A DNA stretch of 64,000 bases, taken from positions 2,604,001-2,668,000 of the forward strand of contig CAVNZM010000007.1 in the NCBI GenBank assembly GCA_963693365.1. The letters run 5' to 3'. Under the pieces are notes generated by a model. It did no database searches, was not told the DNA's origin, and saw only the letters and a list, made by a program, of their open reading frames with translations. Position numbers and translations under genes: made by a program. The stretch's first letter is position 1, and each line of letters opens with the position of its first letter. This DNA comes from Amoebidium appalachense. Its lineage: Eukaryota; Ichthyosporea. This document shows positions 35,170 through 60,834 of this stretch, piece after piece.

Positions 35170-35222
<53 letters not shown>

Positions 35223-35911
35223 ATACACTCACACACTCACTTACACACACACACACACACACACACGCACAAACAGGCATACACACACACACACAAAAGC
35301 TCTCCCTTAGTCTATACCCGTAAGGCATAAGGCAGAGTGTTTTTCTCTCCACCTCCGTTCCTTCTTCGGACACCTTTTCTTTTGCCCACTGGTTCTGTTG
35401 TTTAGCTTATACCCCCCCCCCCCCCCCCCCCCCCCCCCCATTCCCCTCCCCCCCCCCCCCCCAACCACCACCACCACCACCACCACCACCATCGGTCCTT
35501 TTCGAAGTTCCCTTGCTTTCCCTCATAGGAGTGCAACACATTTACCACCCGTATTCACCACTTGTTCAGATGTATTGTGAGCTGGGGGGGCTGCTGGGTG
35601 AAGGTTTGGGGGATTCGAGGGGAAGGAGGAGGTGGTGGTGGTGGGGGTGGGGGGAGGGGGGGGAGGGGGGGCGGGTGGTGTGTGTGTTTGGGGGGAGGGG
35701 GGGGGGGGGGACGAGGGAATATTCCTGCAGCAAACATGAAGAATTGTGAACGGGAGAAAGGTTGATGGTATTTATTCTGCTTTGTTTGTTTCTCTATTTT
35801 GTAGCCAATGACATCATAAGTGAGGTTCGGAGGTACTCGGTCATGCCTGGGCAGGCGTGCAGCTACAAGCTGGGAGAGAGGAAAATATGGGATATGCGCA
35901 GAAAAGCAGAG
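33833..35911 (+). pseudogene. DUF885-family gene remnant
   Basis: The 5' exon 33833-34217 starts MASVTASTGSTETLASFSQR and has an in-frame TGA at 34121; a 2-bp shift there (extra TG) continues as MEAKDIDVNDLSERERDHL to a good donor (gtaaac). A second exon, 35805-35911, encodes RRYSVMPGQACSYKLGERKI, matching the conserved PGQA...Y(K)xG...I region near the C-terminus of DUF885 proteins. DUF885 proteins are about 550-600 aa; the central several hundred residues and the C-terminal part are absent and the exon phases do not match. I infer an internally deleted, non-functional copy. A TGACGTCA palindrome lies about 165 bp upstream of the start. Confidence 0.55.
34490..35062. repeat. 321-bp tandem duplication
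   Basis: 34490-34740 and 34811-35062 are near-identical (TGTTCAGTTCTTTGCCTCCT onward), each ending in a (CA)n tract. Only a few substitutions and small indels separate them, so the duplication is recent. Confidence 0.9.
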
Positions 35912-37495
35912 GTGTAGTTAGGATGTTCGTTTGATATACGTAAATTTCACTATGTGGTTTTGAGGGTTGGGGCGGTATCGCTGACGATGCTGGAGGAGGC
36001 GGTTGGCAGGTGGCTTGCTGATCGGAGGGTACTGGCCTAGACGGAGTGAGGGGGGAAGAAATTTTATTCAATCATCTAGGTTAGATGTCACGCGGGTTTT
36101 AATTCTCTATGACAACCTTGGCAATTGATCCCCCCCACCTCCGCCCCTCCCTCCCCCCCCCCCCCCCCCCCCCCCCTCCTCCCTCCCCTTCCCCCCCTCC
36201 CCACCCCACCTTTTTTTCCCCTTTCTCCTTCTTCCTTTTTTTTTTTTTTTTTTTTGGATGTTTTGGTTTTGAGCCCTCTCATCTTCTCTTTTCTTCCCCC
36301 CCCCCCCCCCCCCCCCCCCTCCCCCGGCCCCGCCCCCCAACAAAACCACCACCACCACCACCATCACCCCCCTCCCCCCCCCCTTTTTTTTGGACCTTGA
36401 AACGGTGGTGTCCTTTTGTGGCAATTCGTTTCACAAAAGGCACCGTGATAGACTAATTCGACTTTTTTGTGTCGGAACCTTTAAAATTTTTGGGCCTTTC
36501 TCTTAAAGAAAAGGCCGTTATATAGGTCCGTCTGTATATATCATCGAGTCCTGTAAAATAAGAAGCGAAATCCGGGATGTTGTTTACATTCATGGCTGTG
36601 TACGCCGGTGTGGAACATGACAATTCTATTGTATGTTATTTCACATAATGTGGCAGTTTAAATTTTTGTTGTTCATACTGCTTTTTTTCTATTTCCTCCT
36701 CAAATTAATTCTCGTTTATTTTCAATTAGTACTACGGTACAACTGCTTGATACTGTCAAGTACCATATTGTAATTCGACCTGTGTGTGTGTGTGTGTGTG
36801 CACAATACATGTGTGTGTGTCTGAGTGTGTGTGTGTGTCCGCGTGTGTGTGTGTGTGTGCGCGGGTGTGCGTGTGTGTGTGCGTGTGTGTGCGTACGCGT
36901 GTGCGTGTGTGTGTGGGTACATCTGTGTCGTGTGTGTGCAATCAACTCTGAATTGTCGTTAATAAACAGCACATCCCCCCCCACTCAGAGCTCGTACTCC
37001 TCAATTTGAACCATGTTAGTACTAGTATATAGGAGGCCTTGATCAAATTTGAGCGGAATTCATGTTAATTCAGACCCTGGGTAGTTCGAACCCTGTGACT
37101 GCCTTTGACATGATTGGTTACATGCGCATCAGCCATACATTAGTCATATTTGGTAGCTATACAAGTGTACTGATTGGTTCTGTTTCGTCATAAGGTACGC
37201 AGTACGTGACTGTCAGAAAAGTTACACGTGGACACTTGTCGTTGACACAACTTATTATACCTAAGCTAATATTATTGATGCATGTTGCACATTTTGCACA
37301 TTATTTTTCCCACGTATGAGCGTTATCCTATTGTGCTAGTATAGTATACTTATTGCTCCCTAGGTTGCGGTGTACTCTCCCAGCAACTTTGGAGTGTCTG
37401 CATCCGGCATTTCTACGAAACAAAAAGTCACTTGTACCTTAGAATCTGATAAAGCATTACTACATCGCAGACGTCTTACTTTCCCAAAAACAAAC
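35912..37495. other. Intergenic region upstream of NOB1
   Basis: C-rich blocks at 36130-36210 and 36297-36385 surround a T-run (36237-36255). 36780-36915 is (GT)n-like. The rest is unique AT-rich DNA, presumably including the NOB1 promoter. No supported gene. Confidence 0.5.
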
Positions 37496-49833
<12,338 letters not shown>

Positions 49834-50166
49834 GCGTGTGCTGGGTACATCTGCACACAAGCACATGCATGCACACAGTGTTTTTGGAAATAGCTTGGAA
49901 TGTGTGCATGTGTGTTTTGTGTAGAGACGTTTGGATCTGTGCGCGTGATGTAGAAAAACATGATTTAGAGCTCCAGGGAAACAATCATGTATTTTTCACA
50001 TATTTTTTCCATAGTGTGCAGGGGTGTTTTTTTCGGTGTGTGCACTTGCTTGAAGCGCTACCAAGCATACGAGACTTAAGCATACAATGCTTATGCTGTT
50101 TTAGATCAAACAAAGTTATGCATCCACACGCCAAGGTTTCAATCTGTTTATTTTGAATACATAATA

Positions 50167-50519
50167 TCAGCCCATGAGAACCAGCCTCTTGATTTCAACT
50201 ACCTCCTTCAGGTTGATATTCTTGATTGTCTTCTTTTTGTTTTCTTGTCGCTCATCTGGACCATTCGTGCATTCGTGCGTGTCTCTGTGTGTGCTTGGTT
50301 GCGTGCAAGCGCGTGAAGATGCATGTGTGCATATGTACGTGCATGGTGGCTCTTTTCATTTTTTCCTTTTTTTTTTTTTTTTTTTGTTGAGGGAGGGAGG
50401 GAGGGAGGGGGGGGGGGGGGGGGGGGGGGGGGGCCGGCATGCTTCGTGCATCGGTTGGGTTCATTTGAATATGACGTCACCATCATGCCTTGCTGCATGT
50501 GCACGCTGAGTGTGTATTC
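50167..50519 (-). CDS. Terminal exon(s) of an unidentified minus-strand gene
   Basis: The best-supported part is a last exon at 50255-50167 (acceptor gtccag): DERQENKKKTIKNINLKEVV, EIKRLVLMG and stop TGA. An AATAAA signal lies on the minus strand about 15 nt further on (50152-50147). A possible 39-nt upstream exon, 50519-50481, has acceptor ttgcag, donor gtgacg, a matching phase and poly-C after the donor. Earlier exons were not found. The product is lysine/glutamate-rich and I do not recognise it. It converges on NOB1, which ends at 49833. Confidence 0.4.
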
Positions 50520-51374
50520 CTGCAAGCTGTTATGGAGAAATTCTGGCAAAATATATGGATATATTCTGGAAAATGTGTGGATATATTTTTCGCAATTATA
50601 TGGAGGTATTCTGGCAGGTCCAGAAATAAACAAGGCCATTGGCCGTGGGTTGAATCCACCAATCAAATCCTGCACATAGTGCGCTGTACATTTATACGAC
50701 TACATCGCAGACGCCACGTTACTGTAACTACCACCCACCCTTCCCCTCCCCCCCTCCCCGCCTTCAAACTCTCCTTTCTGGGGGGGGAGGGGGGGGGGGG
50801 GGTTGCCTCGATCACAGCCCTATTTTAGCTCAATTACGCGCGAATGTGATATTTAATAGTTTGCTAATGGGCTTGCTACGATAATCATGATTTAGTAACC
50901 AGTGGGACATGAATGGAAGTGGGCAGGACGAACAGAGGGAGGGTCCGGAGGGGTGCCCAAGGATCCGGACGGGAGGGCAGGAGGAGGGAAAATGTAATGG
51001 TAGTGGCAGAGTACTGGGGGAAAGGGAAAGAGGAATGGGGGATGATCACAAAAGGGAATTTGCAGTGCGTTTGAAAGTATAGTAAGGTGTTGCACAGTAT
51101 CTGAGTATCTAAGAATACATTTCGACGGTGACGGATGGTAACAGTCATTATTAGCTCGCTGGCGATTTAAGGGAGAAGGGGGGGGGCGCAAGGGACGCAG
51201 ACTCCGAGAGGGCGCAGGGGGCGGGGGGGGGGAGGGGGGGGGGGGGAAGTCATCCACAGAGATCATGCATTGACGCCTAGGGGGAAGCCTCCCCGGGGGG
51301 TGTTGGGGGTGGGGGTGGGGGTAGGGGTTGGATGGGTGGGTGGGTGGGTGGGTGGGTGGGTGGGCCGGGTGGAT

Positions 51375-51414
<40 letters not shown>

Positions 51415-51430
51415 GGGGGGGGGGGGGGGA

Positions 51431-51461
<31 letters not shown>

Positions 51462-51932
51462 CCACAGACTGAGATTATGCATTGAGGGGGAAGCAGAAGC
51501 CTCCCCGGGATGGGGGTGGGGGCGGGTGTTGGATGGGTGGGTGGGTGAGTGGGTGGGTGGGTGGATCGCGGGGGGAAAGGGGGAGGGAGGGGGTCTAGAC
51601 TCGCAAATGAGAGATTTCGCACATGTTTCCGGTAGGTACACGTTTTGTTCGTGGCCAGTTTAAATTTATTAAAGAGGGCAAAAGTAATCGACCGGGTCGA
51701 CGTAGTTATGTACACTTTGATAAAACCGGTAAACCAAGACACCAAAAAAAAACGTACAAACTGGTTTTATCCTTCTAAAACCACGGTTCAAGTTTTTACA
51801 CGGTGGAGCCAAGCCGGGCCCAAACCTTCGGCCGATGATTAGAGTCCTTTGGGGTTATGACCTATTCTTAGCTAAGTCTCCACGAGCCTTTGCACATCAC
51901 AGATGTGTCTATTTATGCCCATAAATCTATTT
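50520..51932. other. Intergenic region with G-rich tandem duplication
   Basis: 50520-50680 contains ATATATGGATATATTCTGG-like repeats. 51249-51364 and 51466-51560 are two copies of a unit starting GTCATCCACAGA and ending in (GGGT)n, separated by poly-G. 51640-51920 is unique DNA with weak similarity to 59600-59790, the 3' flank of the second FAS1 gene. No gene supported. Confidence 0.5.
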
Positions 51933-52206
51933 TTAGGGCAGGAGCACCTGGTCGATGATGTCACGTCCGTAGCCGTTGCGGGACTTTGCAACGCCCACCA
52001 CATTGGCATCGTTGACCTTGAACTTGCCGGGGGTGCCCGAAATCGACACCTGTAAACAGTGAATGGACGGGTGAGAAGGTGGTGACAAAGACGTAACATC
52101 ATAGCAATAACAGTATCGTCGATAAAAATGGCTTGGACGGCAACAGTTGTTCGCAAATGATGTACACATAATTTTACGGGAGATGTGGGTGCACGGTGCA
52201 GATGAA

Positions 52207-52243
<37 letters not shown>

Positions 52244-53063
52244 GGGGGGAGGCAGGAGGGGGGGGAGAGAGGTATGGATGACGAATTGTGCAAATCAGAG
52301 GGATATCCGTGACAACCGACTGAGAATAGAATATCTCGAGAGGACTAAATCTAACGTGTGTTACATGCTTCTTGCGAGCCTCCCAGAATTTAAGAAGAGG
52401 CCCATTTCACAATTCTCTACTAACTATCATAAATAGTTTGCGTTGCGAGCCTCTTGGTGTGTGCATTGTGAGCGTAATATGTGTAGTTGCTAGCCAAACA
52501 GACACCCAAAATTTATCTTTTCCCTAAGTGGGACAATACACACCTTCTCTCCATTGATGTTGGTGAACCTCTGGCCGTCACCCTTCAGAGCTTTGAAGCC
52601 TTCAACCACGTGGTACAGAAGTATTTCCTTGAGGGCATCCTGTGTGGAACGGTGTCAGTTATCCACTATAAAAGGATGTCACAGTATGCGTGTATCACTG
52701 GGTACTGTCATCATGATCTAGAGTTATCAACTATAAATGGGCCCGGGGGAGCCATGTTGAACGAAGCGAGAAAGAAGCTGCCAGAAAAGGAAAGGGCAAA
52801 AGGATCTTCGGGATAATCATTCTCAGCACGAACAACATCACCCTATCTGAAACAATTATGAGATAACTACAACCATTCAATAGTAAATACGGCCAGAAAA
52901 ATAATATTTCTGCGCGTTATGGAATCCCCGTCTGGGAAACACTGAGGAAACACTACTACACTATTGAGTGTAGTAGTGTTTCCTCAGTGTTTCCCAGACG
53001 GGGATTCCATTGGATCATCTCGGCATAATACGTTTTTCTTTTTTCTTTTTCTTTTCTTTTCTT

Positions 53064-53112
<49 letters not shown>

Positions 53113-53899
53113 AGGGAGGGAGGAGAAGCCAACATACCCCCTCGAGCACCGACTCCAGCTCCTTGAATGCAGCGTTGGTGGGGGCAAACACAGTGTAGCG
53201 TGCCTTCTTTTCAGCAAGGGCCTCGGCCAGGCCAGCCTTCTTGACCAAATCGACCAGCAATATCCACAACAGTAGCAGGCTTAGAGGAAGGCTTGGGCTT
53301 AGCAGTTGCCTGAGGCTTGGTGGTATACGTAGGCTTGGCCGGCGTGGGCACGGGTGCGGGGAGAACCTCCTTGGGAACAATCACAGTGTCGATGATGTGG
53401 AGAACACCGTTGTCGGCAGCAACATCATTCTTAGTGACCTTGGATCCACCAACGCGGACCTCTCCGTTTTTGATGGATACGGGGACCTGTAATGGTTATG
53501 TTTATTGGTCAGGAAAGTTGTAAACAGTAACCTTTAAAATGTGCAGAGTATATATGCATATTCTGTGATGGTTTGGCTTGAAGAATCGAGTCTATCTTTA
53601 TCATGAGTAATGTCTGAAGAAGCTTCACAATCATCGACAAACGTTGGCAAGTTAGTCAGTGCCTGAGTGAGGCTCGTGGAAACCAGGTTGATCATGAGCA
53701 CAGAGTCAAGGAAAGACAGTTGACGAGAAGCAGTAAAGTATGACGGTTATGTGTATGAACATATGTGTTTGTAGGGAGCGAGGGGGAGCTAATTGTGTGC
53801 GTGTGTAGGGGGGAGGAGGGGAGGGGGGGGGGAGGGGGAGGGGATGGTGGAGAACTGTTTACAACACAACCCCCGGGGTGGAAAGGGGTGTGTGTGTGT

Positions 53900-53933
<34 letters not shown>

Positions 53934-54269
53934 CTCGATGAGAAAATTTACCTTTGCGCCGGACAGGGTCGTAAGCGTCTGCCCGTCCTTGAGGTCTGCC
54001 GCCTTGACGGTTCCAGCAACCAAGTGCGACAGAAGAATCTTCTTCACAGTGTCGGCGGGGGGAAGCTCCTTGATTTTCTTGAATGCATCGTCGGTGGGGG
54101 CAAACACAGTGAACAAGCCCTTGCCGGACAACTTCGTAGCCAGGTTGGCTTCCACCAGGAGGGAGGCGAGAGACGTGAAGGGTGCATCCGGCGCAGTTGC
54201 AACTTCAATAATGTTCAGAGCAGTGGCTGCGGCCACGCAAAGCGCGCCGATGAGGAACGATTTCAGCAT
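51933..54269 (-). CDS. Secreted FAS1 (fasciclin)-domain protein, paralog 1, frameshifted in domain 2
   Basis: Minus-strand exons 54269-53952, 53486-53138, 52639-52544 and 52049-51933. Exon 1 encodes a signal peptide (MLKSFLIGALCVAAATA) and a complete first FAS1 domain with TVFAPTDDAFKKIKE and LLSHLVAGTVKAADL. FAS1 domains mediate cell-surface or matrix adhesion. Exon 2 has the end of domain 1 (IIDTVIVPKEVLP), a Pro/Lys/Thr linker and the start of domain 2. Compared with paralog 2 it lacks 26 bp at about 53255, just after TVVDIA, shifting the frame to a TGA at 53213-53211. The predicted truncated product is about 197 aa. Downstream exons remain open and similar to paralog 2, apart from a changed NGYGRD and a missing final Lys. 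Confidence 0.8.
52919..53010. repeat. Perfect 44-bp inverted repeat, 4-nt loop
   Basis: Arms 52919-52962 (ATGGAATCCCCGTCTGGGAA onward) and 52967-53010 are exact reverse complements around ATTG. It lies in intron 2 of FAS1 paralog 1 next to a T-run/G-run. No counterpart is visible in paralog 2. Confidence 0.95.
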
Positions 54270-54340
54270 GGTCGCGCTGTAGATATCACTGGGGCAGGCT
54301 CTATGTGTGCAGTCACCGATTGATGTGTTGGACTGTTGGC

Positions 54341-54380
54341 GTTTATATACCCGTCGAGAGACTATGTCAGCCAATCAAAC
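54341..54380 (-). promoter_or_regulatory. Core promoter of FAS1 paralog 1 (TATA and CCAAT)
   Basis: About 72-110 bp upstream of the start codon, the minus strand carries GGTATATAAAC (54341-54351) and ATTGG (54375-54371). The block including TCGAGAGACT and TGTCAGCCAAT (plus strand) is conserved upstream of paralog 2. Confidence 0.7.
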
Positions 54381-54721
54381 AGGGTTCCGGAAATTAAATC
54401 AAACGTATCCAATAGGAGTCGTCGATGGCAGCCATTGTAAAGAAGGACGAGACTTGTACTACAGGATCTGACCGTTGTTCCCTACACAGGGGAATGACGT
54501 CTTTATTCAGGCGCCGTCGGATATCATTCTGATGAGCGTGAGCCACAGGCTCACGCGCCCTCAGACCGGGACATCCTGATCCGGTTCGGGCCAGATCGGC
54601 CCGGCAGTCGCCGGTCCTCATTACACCATGGCTGCTGAATGGCATGTGGCGGAGTGATGAGCCAACGGAGAACAAGCAACATTGCCTTCGAATTCCTTGA
54701 ACAGCTACAGTCACCGCTCTA

Positions 54722-54824
54722 ATACTATGTTTCCCGGTATAAAACACCCTCAAAGCCGCTATTTTCATGTTTCTTCCTGTGTATAGCGCGCCACTGAAGG
54801 AAAATATGTGGTCTGGGAAGTGCA
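54722..54824. promoter_or_regulatory. Conserved distal upstream block, FAS1 paralog 1
   Basis: TATAGCGCGCCACTGAAGGA and flanking sequence match 62590-62694 upstream of paralog 2 (TATAGCGCGTCGCTGAAGGA). It marks the extent of the segmental duplication and may be regulatory. Confidence 0.5.
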
Positions 54825-55582
54825 TTTCGCTCGCAAAAATATCCCGGTTTTTGCCCTTAATATCTTTCGGGATAGATCGCGAAAATATCGAATGTTGCCC
54901 TGAATATCACAAAAGTATCCCGGCAAAAGCCCCTGAATATCATTTCAAAATATCTTTAAGGCCCCTGAATATTTTTTTCTCTTGACTGGGATTTATTGAT
55001 CAGTGGTCCAGTGGATATGAAGGCAACGTGCAGCCACAGGCTACATGACCACCAAAATAACAGACTTCGAAAGAGCCACAGCGATGAAATAAAAAATAAA
55101 ACAACAAGTGACCAAAGGACACCAGCGGCCGGGCAAAGGTACAAGTGCACGTGTATGCGTGAAAGTAGCTCCAACTAGTCATATGCAGCGATGATGACCA
55201 GGCCACACTCCGCAAGAAGACATCATTACTGCTGCCCCCAACAGGCCCCCCTCAAAACCTACCGGGGCACAGCAAGCAAGTTCAGCCTTTTAAAGTGCAA
55301 TGCAGACCAAATCCGAGCGAGAAAACAATCCCCACGGGCCCGTCCCCTAGAAAACCCGCAGAAGCTGTCTCTAACTCTTTGATAAGGTGGCCTAGTTGTG
55401 GCAGGACACACAGGAAAACACAACTACAGAATGCATGCAAGTAAACCCAGTCATTGCCATACTGCTGAAGGCTGAAAACACGGCAGCCACAAGGAAAGCT
55501 CCTCGACGACCCAGTAGCTACCCCTCCACTCACGCAGCGCAGAAGCAGTTGCAGCAGCCCACCGCCAATAGCTCGCGTAGAA

Positions 55583-56220
<638 letters not shown>

Positions 56221-56478
56221 TGGGGGGGGGGGGGGGGGGGGGGGGAGGGGGGGGGGGGGGGGGAAAGAGCCTTGACCGAGAGAGGGAGAGAGTTTGAGAC
56301 GTTTATTATCTAATAAGAGATCTATCTAGAGAGAGTCTGAGAGAGGGAAACTTTTCAATGAGAGTGTGTGTGTGTGTGTGCGTGTGTGTGTGTGTGCGTG
56401 TGTGTGTTTCTTGTGCAGGAAACACAAGGAGATTTATGCACAACTCTATCATAGTGAACTATATTACCCCCCCCCACC

Positions 56479-56511
<33 letters not shown>

Positions 56512-57681
56512 CCCGGTGACCCTGCCGGGTTTTGACCCCAGGCCGGGGGGTATCTTTAGCTCCCGGGTATCGGCCAAAATGGGCTCGGTCGACCGACCGA
56601 CCCGGTGACCGGCCGGTCCCGGGTCGGGCCGACCGACCGAATGCATCCCTGAGCCTCAGCTGCATCATGCCAGTTATGTATGTGCATGTGTCCACATATG
56701 TAGGTACAGTATCATTGCAATAATAATGACACTCGTTTGGACATCACAATTAAAGGGATTCGACGTGTTAAGGCCGCGCAAACGCGTGCCGTTTCCTTGC
56801 CAAGCTGCATCCGTACTACTACATGTGTGACACTGCGCCGGATCCGGTTGCGATGAGACAAGTCAGTCCGAGAGTCCGGGCCCGGGTCCCCGGGAGGGAC
56901 TCGCGGCCTGAGGCCAAGGGACTAATATTAGTGATCGAAATCATCGATATATATCATTATGATGCATTATGCCAAACGTTACTCATTACCACCTCCGTGC
57001 CACTCTTCAAATTCTCTGGCAACACCATAGGGAGCCTCGATATTGGTAGTACACAGGTGCAAGGTTGGCTGCAATAATTCTTCTGACATCGGTTAGGTAG
57101 GGACAGGTGCGTGGCCCGGCCCGCCGTGGGTGCCTAGGTGGGGGGCTGGGAACTGTATGAAAGAGGATTTGGGGAGGGAGGTAGGGATTCTGAATGAGAG
57201 AAGAATGCACTCGGGAAGGGGAGGGGGCGGCGGGGGGGGGGGGGGGGGGGGGGGAGGGAGGGAGCCTAAGGGAGGGGGGGGGAGGGGGGGGGAGGGGGGG
57301 AGGGGACACAGGACCTTTTTCACTGACAGCTGCATATGAGTCAGACGCTAATTTTGCACCAATTAATTAAGCAACCTGCCCCTTCCCCGGTCCCCCTCCT
57401 CCCCTCCACCCTCGTCTCCGCTGCCACCCCAGGGCATCCTGAGAGAGCGAGGGGGGGGGGGGGGGGGGAGAGAGAGGGAGAGAGAGAGAGAGAGGAGGGG
57501 GGGGGGGGGGGGGAGATTTTGCACTGATAAGCAACCTGCCCTCTCCCCCGGGAGCCGGGCCTCATCGAATTCCCCTCCTCCCATCCTCTCCCTTAGCCCC
57601 CCAGCTGCAGGACAGCCTGACTCAAGGGGGGGAAGGGGGGGGGGGGGGGGGGGGGGAGAGGGGGGGAATAGAGAGATAGAA

Positions 57682-57723
<42 letters not shown>

Positions 57724-57766
57724 CGCGCGCGTGTGTGTGTGTGCGTGCGTGTGTGTGTGTGTGTTT

Positions 57767-57809
<43 letters not shown>

Positions 57810-58114
57810 TTTGTGTGTGGCTGTGCAATACGCAGCCACATGTGTGTTGAGATAGCGAGGAGGCTGCATGAGGCGGAAGGGGGGAGGTGAAGAGGGGGGG
57901 TGGGGGGGGTTTGAGCCTTTGAAGAGTGTGTGAGTGAGAAGATAAAGATCCAGGCTGTGTTTTTTTTTTTTTTCCTTGTGGGAGGGAGGGGGACGGAGGG
58001 GGAGGAAGGGGGGAGGGGGGGAAGGGCTTCTTTCCACAGTGGTAGCCTGATATAATGATCATGGGCACTCCTTTTATATATTATCATGTTAAATGATCAA
58101 TTATACTTTAAAAG

Positions 58115-58804
<690 letters not shown>

Positions 58805-58910
58805 GTGAGTTTCTCGTATGTAGAAATGATGTGTGCATATTAAAGAGTTTGTGTGTGTGTGTGGTGTGCGATTTCGTGTGTGTGTTTCTGTGTGCCTGTG
58901 GCATTGTCTG

Positions 58911-58990
<80 letters not shown>

Positions 58991-59449
58991 CCGCCTGCGT
59001 GTGGAATTGTTGTGTGTGCGTTTGGGGAAGAGGAAGGGGAGGGGATAGGGGGGGATCTTGAAGTTATGGAGGTGAGCAGAAGGGAGCCCCCCCCCCCCCC
59101 CCCCCCCCCTCCATCCTCCCCCTCAAACACACACACATGCACACGCACGGTGTACTTGGGGAAGGGGACCGAGGGGAGGGGAGAGGCACCACCCTCGCGA
59201 GCAGGTGCCCCCCCCCCCCCCTCCTCCTCCCCCTCCCTCTCCCCCTCCCCCCTCCACCCTCCGCCCACTCCACCCCCACCAGGACCTAGTATTCAATATA
59301 GTCTTTGGTGATTAATTTACTACTTGGTAAGAGACGACCAAGCTCGTGCACGAAAGCGCCTTGTTTGCATGCGCACACAGAGAAACTCAGGGGCTGTGAC
59401 GAACACTGTCATAGACACATAAACCCAAGCACACACACACATACACCTG

Positions 59450-59482
<33 letters not shown>

Positions 59483-59797
59483 ACACACTCCACCACCACC
59501 ACTGACAGGAACAGTCTTATGATAAGATGATGAGGCTACAGCCCTCGAAGAATTTATTAGTTTCTGATGTGTTTAAAAGTACTACCCGGTTCCTAAATTT
59601 AGTCACCCCGGGCCGGCTGTTATGTACACTCATGTTCTGACTAAAACACTTAAATACTGGTTTGTTTATAATACCACGGCTCTCGTACACAGTGGTCCAG
59701 GGGTTCAGCTGGGCCGAAACCTTGGACCTGATTTAGCATATCCTCATGAGCCTATGTATATCACAGATAAATCTATTTATGGCACACAAATCTACTA
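58805..59797. other. Intergenic region, 3' of FAS1 paralog 2
   Basis: (GT)n at 58912-58989, C-rich blocks near 59090-59110 and 59210-59270, and a short (CA)n at 59452-59480. 59600-59790 resembles the 3' flank of FAS1 paralog 1. No gene seen. Confidence 0.5.
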
Positions 59798-60581
59798 TTA
59801 CTTGGGCAGGAGCACCTTGTCGATGATGTAGACGTAGCCGTTGCGGGCCTTAGCAACGCCCACCACATTGGCATCGTTGACCTTGAAATGGCCGGGAGTG
59901 CCCGAAATGGACACCTGCAAAAAGTGAATGAGCGGGTGAGAAGGTGTGGTGGTGTAATCATACAACAGTATAATGCTGTAGTGGCTGAGACTTGCAGGTG
60001 TCCGGGTGCATTTGTGGCAGTTGGGATGCGGCACGCCGGGGGGGGGGGGGGGGGGGGGGATGGGGGGGGGGGGAGGGGGGGGGGGAGGAGGGGGGGGGGC
60101 AATGTTTGGAGGAAAACATGGGCAAGCATTCTGCAGCATACCGAAACCACAACAACCCACGTGCACCGATGGATTAATATTGAGAGAAGGACTTCGTTCG
60201 TCAGTACATACTCCGAGCAGTTATGATGCAAATAACTACTAGTTGTAGATTGGGCCGTGATTTTCAACCACATCACACTTAACATAATAGTCGAGGATCT
60301 ACCGCCATAAAATAGCCAATGCAACCGAATTCTGGGGTGGGAAGACACACACCTTCTGACCGTTCAGAGTGGTGAACTTCTGGCCGTCACCCTTCAGAGC
60401 TTTGAAGTTGTCCACAACGTGGTAGAGCAGCACGTTCTTGAGCGCATCCTGCGTGGAACAACGTTGTGTGAGCCATCAAACTTATTCTCAGAGGTCTTTG
60501 ATTGTAAGTCAAGTCTTTGATTGTGAGTCAACTGTAGATCTCCAATCATCAACTATAGATCCAAGAGCAATGTCGAACGAT

Positions 60582-60617
<36 letters not shown>

Positions 60618-60793
60618 GGGGGACTATTACTCTCGACACGGCTCAGCTATCCGACTGAGGTACCGATCAAGAGAAACACGATTCCTACCAACTGTGGGAT
60701 ACCCGATTCTGTTAGACAGAGGCAGACGCAAAAACTACACAAATCAAACACGTGTTGGGGCAGGGGGGGGGGGGGGGGGGGGGGGGGGGGAGG

Positions 60794-60834
<41 letters not shown>

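Noticed and set aside
54537-54557. GCGTGAGCC-ACA-GGCTCACGC palindrome as a terminator
   Set aside because: A 9-bp hairpin in eukaryotic intergenic DNA with no U-tract or gene end nearby; too weak to interpret.
56418-56470. Possible exon after the acceptor at 56418 (KHKEIYAQLYHSELYYP)
   Set aside because: It runs into poly-C/poly-G without a clear donor, and no neighbouring exon joins it.
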